Shown here: piece after piece, positions 17,001-24,739 of the stretch | How positions within the stretch are numbered: the first letter of the stretch is position 1 | Layout of the letters: every line of letters begins with the position of its first letter | Source: Mucidula mucida | Lineage: Eukaryota > Basidiomycota > Agaricomycetes > Agaricales > Physalacriaceae | Length of the DNA: 24,739 nucleotides | NCBI GenBank assembly: GCA_015501055.1 | Contig: JADNYV010000507.1 | Location: 1 to 24,739 of the forward strand | Reading direction: 5' to 3' | Notes under the pieces: model-generated | Databases searched by the model: none | Told to the model about the DNA's origin: nothing | The model's input: the letters and a program-made list of their open reading frames with translations, nothing else | Made by a program: the position numbers and the translations under genes

Positions 17001-17227
17001 CATTGCTGACCACAGAAGCGCCATCAAAACCGCTTCACCCGACCAAGCTACTGGTTGTCAGCTGTCACTTTGCGAGGAAATCATACCCCCGGAACAAGAA
17101 GCACGAAGTAGCTGCACGGTTACGTTGGGACAAGAATCATCATCACACTTACAGCGACGGGCTTTGCGGTCAGATTCCATGATAGATATTTCAAAGCAGT
17201 TGCACTCTGGTTTTCGCAAATACACTT

Positions 17228-19045
17228 CTACTGCGTGCGCTGGGCGTCATAGTTCAGTACGGTATGAAGAAGGACCTGAGCTCCCGTGGCACTGATGGAC
17301 AACAAATTCATAAGCAGACCCACCCGAACTACTATGCAATCGCTTACCATTCCGCGGGCGACGTATATTCCTTTGGGTTGTGCGAGATGCCATCTTTTGA
17401 TGGGACAAAAATCATCGACGTCGGGCACACCGCAGAAGTCGAGCAGCTATCAAACGATATGAGAGATATGCGACAGCGCTAGCGATTTGAACTATGCACC
17501 TGTCATGCCCCGCGCCAGAATACATATCTATCACAGCATCTGGGCCGACAGTGGCTAACGCCGCTGCTCTAACCGATTCGATACAAGCAGGAGCAAATGT
17601 CACCTTGGGAGATACGAAATCCGTCGTCCATTTCAGCTGGCAGCCCTAGATCGCAATGGTCAAAATGTGTGTCAGGTTTACTTACTCTCTTCATACCTTC
17701 TCGCTTTCTTCTCTGGCAAGCCTCTCTGCCTCAATTTTGATATCCTTCTCCAATGCGTCCAGCACCTCATCACTCGGAGGCCGAACATCCACGGTCATCC
17801 GCACATTCGATGGAAACACATTCACACTACCCGGTTGTAGCGTAAGAATACCCTGGTAGACTATTTCAGTAACATCAATAGACAGGAATAAACCCTCTAT
17901 ACCGTCGAAGCTAACCCGTTGTGCTTTTTGGCCAAAGCGTTGTTCGCGATCATGATCCTGGCGGCAAGGAGTAACGCATCAGAACGCGCGTAGAATGGGG
18001 TGGTCCCAGTATGGGCAGCGGATCCTTCGATATCGAGCGTGAACCATTTATAGGCCTGCCACCCTGTACAACGCCGACTTTCACGTTTTGCTCTTCCAGC
18101 ATGGGACCTTGTTCTATTCACGAAATGAGTATTGCCGCATGCAAGCAGATTGGGAACTGACCAATGTGTAACTCGAAATGAGCAGCCAATGGGTTGACCT
18201 TGTAGCTGTACTCCAGTCACCCAAGAAATCTATCCTCTCGAGTTCAGACTTCATTGTTAGCTTTGATTAGACATCTTGGAGCGTCCATCCGCTCTCCAGT
18301 GGGGATAGACCAGCCCAGATGTGTGATGCGATAAGCGACTTTGGGAAGCGGGCCCCTCTTCACTAGAAGCAAAATGAAATGCGCAGGCTAACAACGGAGT
18401 GAGAAGAACGCACTTGGTCCAGTTAACAACGGCAACAGGATACTGCGTCTCAATGTTATTCTCATCAAGCGTTCTCATGGCTTCAACCGCAGCCATAACA
18501 CCCAATATACCATCATACCTTCCACCCGTGGGTTGCGTGTCGAGGTGCGATCCCATGCGGTGGGCGGCGCTACATTGCTATTCGTAAGTGATCGGGATAC
18601 ATGAAATCGAACACACCAGAAGCGTTTTTGCCGCCCCGCGTCGCGAAATGTTACCATCTGATCCACAACAACCTTGCACTTGAGGCGTGTCATCTCGGCG
18701 ACAAACCAGCGCCTGACTTGCGCATCAGCGTCGTCCAGTGGTAGCCGTGCCATCCCGGTATCCATAGGGCCACTAGTAGATAGACTCAGTCTTCAGACTG
18801 TTCAACTTATCGTGTAGAGTAGGTCAGAAACGGTGCGCATTCCCAAATTCGCACGTTTCGTGAAGTGTAGCGTCGGCATTGATCGAGAGATCTGCTCATG
18901 GTTGTCTTCCCAGCCTCGCTTTGTTCGCACTGACTCGGAAAGTTGGTTCTTTCTCAACTCAAGTCTTGACCTGTATTTTATTCTCGAGTCCATTCGCAAG
19001 ACTTGTTCAACTTGGTATAGCCTTACAGTTCGGCGGCGGTTCCAT
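17228..19045 (-). pseudogene. M20-family amidohydrolase, frameshifted copy (unit 2)
   Basis: Same gene as at 4816-6643 and same exon order, but about 10 bp shorter. The last exons (17228-17900) are unchanged, including SGAGHD and the C-terminus. Between 18050 and 18660 there are at least seven indels: losses in the exon with HFELHIEQ and its upstream neighbour, a lost C in the NEEGARFP exon, a lost G beside MGSHLDTQ, and two losses in the VVDQMGN block. The 48-bp intron before that block is scrambled. Together these break the reading frame several times. The clustering suggests either true decay of one copy or a poorly polished stretch of assembly. Confidence 0.75.
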
Positions 19046-19317
19046 CTTGAGGCTCGGGTCTGTCGCACGGCGCATTGGAAATAGTCTGCAAAGAAAAGGT
19101 CAGTTCAAGGACAAGAAGCCGACTAACGACTCACCAGGAGATTAGTATTCAAGACGCGCCTTAGACAAAGAAGGGACAGCGAGTACAAGCATAGCTAAGG
19201 TCGGTCTACTAAACTTGCCTCGATCTTGATAAATAGTTAGTCCCAATAACACTCGGACTGGGTCAATAACCCACCAAACATCAACCGCCCATCAGAGGTG
19301 CTATCATCCGTCACCTC

Positions 19318-19701
19318 TCAAGCACGCAAGTGGCCCTCCCCCCTACGGTATGGGCGGCGACACCTTTCACCTCCCTTGGGCGGCGATGCGTCTTCGAGGG
19401 AGACACTCCCCCCCCGGAAGACACACTCTGAAGAAGACGCATCCCACGAAAGCCACGCTCTGAGGAAGCCCCCCACGTTCTCTGGAAGACGCGCCCCCCG
19501 GAGGATGCCACTCTCCAACGCTGGGAGACGCCATCCTTCCCTGTGCGATCCCGTCATCGAGTACAGCGCCCTCCCGTGTCGTCTTCCCTCTGCTGGTGCG
19601 TGGAAGTGATATGCCTGGGGAGACGTCGTCAGTTTGAGTCCGTGCGATGGCATATGGAAAAAAAACTCACTTTGTGCACCCAAGCATCGCCAATCTTAAC
19701 T
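19318..19701 (-). CDS. Two-exon fragment with an in-frame 32-codon deletion (unit 2)
   Basis: Same fragment as at 6917-7394, with the same intron (19615-19670) and second exon. The first exon is reduced to VKI directly joined to GDAWVHK: 96 bp are missing, so the frame is kept but most of the exon is gone. The breakpoints lie in an 8-bp imperfect direct repeat (atcgCcaa/atcgTcaa). Confidence 0.4.
19351..19536. repeat. Degenerate GAAGAC-rich iterated tract (unit 2)
   Basis: Same tract as 6950-7135 with no visible change, unlike the minisatellite of the same region family at 14100. Confidence 0.5.
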
Positions 19702-19849
19702 ATGAGCGAAAAGTATATACGGGAACGTAGAAGACACCGATACGTCCGACGACACGGGAGAGGTCTAGCAGCGAAGGCGACAGGGTCTTGCCAATAGACG
19801 CGAGAAACATTGACACATTGACGAGTTCAAACACGACATGGAAGACTTA

Positions 19850-21540
19850 CAGACGACTTGACGTGCAACACCTAAACCATAGATAGAACAATTAGCCTGG
19901 CATTACGGCCAACAAACGAATACGGAACGTACCAGTCGAATATGTAGATTCAAGCGAGTCGCATTTCGTCGTGTTGACAATTCCAAGACCATCAAGCATT
20001 CAGCCGGCACGTAGCCAAACTGGTCAACATCGGCGCGAAGCCAAATGTTCCGCCTTAGTGATGATGGCGATGGGCGGGAACCGAGGTTTGTTCAGCCAGT
20101 CCGAAAGGAAATCGAAAGGGTGGTCTAGTCGAGCCGTCGAAGCCACCTGTTAAGAGATAAGTAGCAGCCAAATGAATTTCAAGGTGAAGACTTACACTGA
20201 CAATGCGGCAATGACAATACAGCAGTAAGCACCATCTCATCTCTCGTAGAGCACGCCGAGTCAAAACCTCGTTGATGGATATCCGCGATGCCAACGAAGG
20301 AGAAAATCCGCACGAAGCCAACCCGTCATTACTTCAGTCACCGGCGCGGAGCCAGATGAATAGTCCCATGAGAGGTGTCGGCATTTGACTACCAATAAAG
20401 GTATCAATCACACGCACGTCCAGACAGTTTGAACTTACAAGCCTTGTGGAATTGTCACGACCAACAATTCCTTTGAGCGCGGGTAGTGAAAGGAGTCAAA
20501 GAGTCAAGCCCATAACAAGCAACGCCGACATGAGGAATCCTGGCCGCCATTGATGGAGCGATGGGAGGCGTTGAGTCCATGGCGGCGTGACGACAGCGTG
20601 GCAGCGCGGTGCTCGGGGCATTGAATAGGGAAAGATTGTCTAGACACGGGTGCAGCGTGAGTTCAACAAGAGATAGCAAGGACAACATGAACGCACCAGG
20701 GCACTCGAACAGTGTCAAAATGAGCGATGACAAGTCGTCCTGAGGCAGCGCCAACGTTGTAGTCAGGTATAGTCAAAAGTCTGCAAAGTATGTCAGGCTA
20801 GTCGTTCCATAAGAACACGACCAACGTACCGGCACGTCAGTATGAGTCGAAGCGCATCGCGAGAGGAGGGTGAGGTTGTACTTGACGTCAAAAAGTCTGC
20901 ACAGACTATTAGGGCCATTTGATTCGCAAGGAGACAACCGACATACCACCACGTCAGTGTGGGTTGAAAGACGACAACGAGGCGAATGGGAGAAAGAACT
21001 CGCGAAGAATTGTTCAGCGACTTGGGATCTGAGCAGCGTCAGTAAACTGAAAAGGTGAGGATGAGGCCGACGTACAGAGGAGCCAGTCTTGCGAACTGAG
21101 CGATGTCAGAAATAGGAGCCAAGGTCGTTGAAGTGCTCCAGCAGCCGCCAGTCAAAAGTCTGGCAGAAAATGTAAGCACGCTGGTTTGATAAAGGACACA
21201 AACGACTTGCCTGGACGTTGATGGCGGCGCGAAACGGAGAATGAAGCGATTTCTGAGAGCGGGAAAGCGTGAGCATGGTGAGATGATGGTGGGAGGAAGG
21301 AAGCCTACCCGTGATGATCAACGGTTAAGCGCCGGTCACGTTTTAGACGCGTCGGGAAGGCAATGGCGAGAACATCGGCGGCGACAACGAGAGTAGTATC
21401 ACTAGAGCGATGGAGTTGTAAATACAAGTATGAGGAGAATGAGGAGGAGAGATGTGAGAGAAGGAGAGAAGAGGAGAGAAGGGCAGTGAGTGATGATGAG
21501 TCTGGTGGAATTTCCTCTCCTTTTAACGCGTACAGAAAGG
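19850..21540 (-). other. Multi-intron minus-strand locus (unit 2)
   Basis: Copy of the locus at 7560-9200 with all splice-like sites retained. Three larger differences mark it: an 8-bp tandem duplication (acattgac) just outside at about 19812, an extra ~20 bp at about 20068-20090, and 5 extra bp near 20573. The last two alter exon-like rather than intron-like parts. The leucine-rich exon (20455-20754 region) remains open. Confidence 0.4.
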
Positions 21541-21800
21541 CGGAGACCTCGAGCAACACGTAAACTGGCGGAGATAATTGGCCGCCATGATCGGGGAACA
21601 TTGGATGAGGCGAAAAGTCCGGAACATTCAACCAATTATTTGCACGCCACGGGAACTCGTTTCTAGCGTCCTACGCGAATTAAGCTCCCTGAACGCGTAA
21701 GAGCGGCGGAAATATCTCACCTTCAGGCATGATTCTTGAGCTGCACAACTAATGTGACCCGACTGTACCCGAATGAACTAGACCTGGCTCCGAATACTAC

Positions 21801-22540
21801 AATGTACCAAGTAGCACATCGTATTCGCCCAGACATTCCAGCATCCAAGCTAGTGGAGCGGTTTCAAGAAGACAGCCCTGAGTTCTGATGGGCGAGTCAA
21901 ATGAGCCGTTTGAAAAACGGAGAACTTGAAAACTTACGGATTGGTTTATTCAGGCGGAGATGCGCTTCGCTTCGCTTTGCAATATCCTCCGTTCTGGACG
22001 CGGATATGGGTCGCCGCTGACGGTATGATCAGTCATAACATGGTCAGAACAGAGTTGAAGCGATTGGACGAGAGAAAAGGTACGAACTCTGGAGGTGCCA
22101 TATTCAATTTGGCGTGTATATTCGTGAATGACAGTCATTGGGCACCGGAGATAAGTCTAAACGAAATATATCCAAGTCCACTAGGCGCCAGATAGAGCCA
22201 GATCGGCGGGAGACGCGATTTCTCCACGGTGTCGGAGGGATGGAGGAGGAGAACAACGCCTTGCGTCATTTCCCCGCACCCGCGAGAGTCGAGATAAGAT
22301 TGTCGAGGCCCTAGACACGTCATAGGGTTCGGGAAATCCTCGTGCTATCCAGAGTCAGGGTCCAATACGCCTCGCTGAGGCGCAGACGCGAAAAGTCGGG
22401 TCAAGAGCGCGTCCAGGTCTTCAAGTAGCGTCGGAATTAGTATTACGTAAGTCGAACAGCAGCATCCAAGTAGATTCAGGTCTCAGAGAGTTTCCAGAGA
22501 GTGGAAAATGTAGGAAACGCGTAGGTGTAACCGCCTCAAG
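21801..22540 (-). pseudogene. Leucine-rich / F-box-like exon fragments (unit 2)
   Basis: Copy of the fragments at 9458-10200, with a handful of substitutions and no large indel. The GTAAGT donor near 21937 is kept. Base changes near 21833 and 22020-22025 alter residues but do not repair the frame joins. Confidence 0.35.
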
Positions 22541-22599
22541 ATCGGCGTGGTCGTGGTTCAGTGTCAAGTGCCACCGATCACTTGGCGTTACCTAGGCTG

Positions 22600-23213
22600 C
22601 ACCCTACCCTTCTAACAGAGTATTTTCACGTCGATTCCGGGCATGAAAGCCGTCAAGAACGTTGTCCCAGTCAAGTACACCCGCTGGACGAGCGGAGGAA
22701 ATATCCCGAGTTCAACACGGAATATGCTCCTGGCGACTCCACGAATATCAACGCCAGGGTCCCAAGTATCAATCGTACGGGCTGTCCGGCTCCCTTGGCA
22801 TCAAGTTTCTGAGAAGTCACTATTTGCAGTTTTGGCAATGCTGACTTTGCCTTGATGTCGACATTTAGTATAACGGCAATTATGCTCATTTCTCCGGATT
22901 TTGGTGCTTACCATCTTTTGGTCGGATCATGTACTATACTCTGTGTGCCAATTTGGCTACCTCAAGTGTCTTCATTGATGTGATATCTTCAGATATCTGC
23001 TTTGCAGTCAAAGTCAAGTCCGTTTTGAAGGGTGGTAAGTCAACCCGAATACTGCTCTCAGTTCGCGCATGGAGAATTGGGGTAAATAAAGTTGTATTTT
23101 CACGGTATTCTACAGATATTTGCAGTGCTACTTGTACCGTATTTAGATGTTCCCCCGGCCTACAAGAACTCGCTCTAATATATCATCCTTCCCTAAGCAA
23201 AAACTCCGAATGA
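22600..23213 (+). other. Plus-strand coding-like fragments, unrecognised (unit 2)
   Basis: Same series of fragments as at 10261-10874 with no visible change in sequence, including the frame from 22929. Confidence 0.3.
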
Positions 23214-23669
23214 ACGGAAAGCACACAGGCAACGGCGACGGAAATAAATCACCGTCATTAAGAGCTAACGATCAATCAAAATTGGAAGAGATGGAGTAGT
23301 GTTGGGAGGGCGAACCTTGTGGCTCCCGATACTGAATATTGGTCCATCCCCGGTTTTGCGTTGGGAACATGGACGGCGGCGACGTCTAAGCATGTAGGCG
23401 AGTTGGCGTCCTATCCGAGTGTCGTCCGTATTGATGCCATCCAGGTCCATCAGCGAATATCCGAAGTGTGGCGCTATAATATTGCATGCCGTCCCTTACT
23501 GCAGCAGTAACTCGGAACACAAGCGCCAGCGGTGGCAGAGCCGCTACTCACTGCCCTCATTGTTTCACTCCACCTGTTCATTAACGCAGGAATTTCAGAG
23601 ATACGAAGGAACCTCACCCAATTGCGAGTTCCCCGTCTGTATCTACATATTGGGATTTAAACCCGAACG

Positions 23670-24041
23670 TTGAGAGATCCAAATCGCCATCACTGGGCGA
23701 AGTTTTATCCGGTCATTCTTGAGCGGCAACAGCAAGTCCAGTTCGGGTGGGAATGTCCTGCCAATATCGGAATAGGTCCGCGGGGGAAAAGAAGCGGAAT
23801 GACGCACTTCTTCCTTGCGTTTCCTGTCATCTGCAAGGAAGAAGTGCGTTATTCTGAAGAGCTCCTCGGTGTGAAACCACGTCTAGCCGTTGCGCTCTAT
23901 TTCAACACTATTAGTATCACGGCAAAGAAACACCTAGAATTCGAACCCGTACTTCCCGAATCAAGACCGCTCCGGCAAGGAGAATACGGTGTGCTCCAGA
24001 ATGGAATTGCTGCTCCAGGCTCAAGTACAGTCGCAAGATGA
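23670..24041 (+). CDS. Unrecognised 123-codon ORF containing the long hairpin (unit 2)
   Basis: ATG-started frame (MRDPNRHHWAKFYPVILER...) ending PGSSTVAR, open across the 22-bp hairpin, whose arms encode MTHFFLAFP and CKEEVRYSEE. In unit 1 (11328-11695) an extra G near 11379 and missing bases near 11534 and 11651 break it into pieces. The second half overlaps the tRNA-like boxes on the other strand. It may be a chance frame through structured non-coding DNA. Confidence 0.25.
   Translation: MRDPNRHHWAKFYPVILERQQQVQFGWECPANIGIGPRGKRSGMTHFFLAFPVICKEEVRYSEELLGVKPRLAVALYFNTISITAKKHLEFEPVLPESRPLRQGEYGVLQNGIAAPGSSTVAR
23797..23854. repeat. Long perfect-stem hairpin (unit 2)
   Basis: Identical arms at 23802-23818 and 23833-23849, with the same loop. 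It is unchanged although indels occur within 80 bp on either side. Confidence 0.8.
23937..23978 (-). other. tRNA-like A-box/B-box pair (unit 2)
   Basis: Same boxes at 23978-23964 and 23949-23937, with identical sequence and spacing to unit 1. Confidence 0.25.
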
Positions 24042-24261
24042 ATAAGGCAGAAATTCTAGAGGTCGCGTAGCGGCCGACCTGAATACGCAAGCGTAGTCAG
24101 GCCTCCAAATCGAATTAAAACTGAACTAATTTGATGAGATTGAACAAACATGAAATTGAATGAGAGATACACACTTTTGAACCGGCGATAATAGCCGCCG
24201 CTTTCCACAGATCAAAGTTTGTCCGCCAAGGCTGAATCGAAGGTCCGGATGGTGTCTTGCA

Positions 24262-24477
24262 CTAGCGGCGGAACAACGTTTCAAGGTATTCTAAATCCAA
24301 GTGGGTGAGAAATGAAGCTCCAGACAGCTCGAGAATAGCGTACTTTTGCCAGATTCCACAAGCCTGCCCTCGGAGGGCATACACGCTGTCCAAGTCTTCG
24401 AGCATTCGTGATGGTGTTTTTGACCTGGCGCCTTTGAGGGCCGAGGTTGTCGTCCTGAAGGTGACAGACATGTCCAA
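24262..24477 (-). CDS. Unrecognised exon-like ORF (unit 2)
   Basis: Exact counterpart of the frame at 11918-12133, with identical translation. Confidence 0.35.
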   Translation of the reverse strand: MDMSVTFRTTTSALKGARSKTPSRMLEDLDSVYALRGQACGIWQKYAILELSGASFLTHLDLEYLETLFRR

Positions 24478-24561
24478 AGTTGAAACTCGCGCTCGGTTTC
24501 GTGGTGGTTCAAGTCAAAGGCAGAGCTTCCACTTTGGGCGCGGTCGTGATCGATGTCCTTC

Positions 24562-24739
24562 TCAACGCCCAACCATCATGTCGTTCTGAACGTTGACCTC
24601 TTCGCGCTCGTAACGCTCACGAATCTGCCTGTCACCAACTCTACAGGCGTCTTGGAGGCAAGATCCGGCAAAGAACTTACCTGGGACGCGTTGACCTCCT
24701 GACGGGGACTTTGAGCTCTAATGCGACAAACGAGACTGC
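24562..24739 (-). CDS. Same two-exon fragment, truncated by the window end
   Basis: Exon 24640-24562 (VGDRQIRERYEREE...) and the 40-bp intron (24641-24680) are present. The upstream exon starts beyond 24739, so only its 3' part (24739-24681) is in the window. Sequence identical to the copy at 12218-12404. Confidence 0.4.

Larger units (their letters stand above)
12395..24739. repeat. Tandem unit 2 (12,344 bp plus one base of a next unit)
   Basis: Second direct copy of the same unit, about 50 bp shorter. Differences from unit 1 include many one-base indels, scattered substitutions, a 96-bp loss (unit 1 bases 7293-7388), a gain of about 20 bp near 20068-20090, a 5-bp gain near 13409 and an 8-bp duplication near 19812. 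Some stretches (for example 15150-17900) are nearly identical to unit 1. Others (18050-18660) are densely different. The last base, 24739, matches the first base of the unit, so the window stops at the unit boundary. Confidence 0.97.

Overview
The window looks like nuclear DNA of a filamentous basidiomycete, most likely a mushroom-forming Agaricomycete. Short GT-AG introns of about 47-56 bp, many with CTAAC/CTGAT-type branch sites, occur on both strands. There are no bacterial-style operons or ribosome binding sites. The recognisable proteins are a mitochondrial ribosomal protein (mL49/Img2 family), a zinc M20-family carbamoylase/amidohydrolase, and a worn-down non-LTR retrotransposon reverse transcriptase of a fungal type.

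The dominant structure is a direct tandem duplication. Bases 1-12394 are unit 1; bases 12395-24738 are unit 2, collinear and roughly 99% identical by eye. Base 24739 is already the first base of a third unit. The window therefore begins and ends at the same point of the repeat. That fits a circular molecule or assembly loop read twice around, or a tandem array cut at a unit edge. The copies differ by single-base indels, scattered substitutions and a few larger changes (a 96-bp deletion, an insertion of about 20 bp, 5-8 bp changes), so they are not one sequence simply pasted twice.

Layout of one unit (unit 1 numbers; unit 2 is about +12.34 to +12.41 kb): 1-700, fragments of minus-strand exons plus a tandem repeat of a TGACGTC-like site; 700-1190, a TATA box inside a perfect dyad, then a small three-exon plus-strand gene; 1440-1790, a hairpin with a T-run, a promoter-like stretch and a minisatellite; 2160-2480, the mL49/Img2 gene; 2500-3020, a small spliced ORF and an unrecognised minus-strand ORF; 3770-4600, the reverse-transcriptase relic on the minus strand; 4816-6643, the M20 hydrolase gene on the minus strand with about ten exons; 6900-7400, a GAAGAC-rich tract overlapping a minus-strand coding exon; 7560-9200, a minus-strand transcribed-looking locus with many ~50-bp introns; 9450-10200, minus-strand leucine-rich exon fragments; 10260-10870, plus-strand unrecognised fragments; 11450-11700, a long hairpin, a plus-strand ORF and a tRNA-like pair of boxes; 11900-12404, minus-strand exons, one of which crosses the unit junction.

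The genes do not form an obvious pathway. This reads as ordinary gene-plus-relic fungal DNA caught in a tandem or circular arrangement. The two copies carry complementary damage: the M20 gene reads cleanly in unit 1 and is frameshifted in unit 2, while the mL49 and 850-1189 genes read cleanly in unit 2 and are frameshifted in unit 1. Some of these differences may be consensus errors. I did not find a convincing new defence or mobile system.
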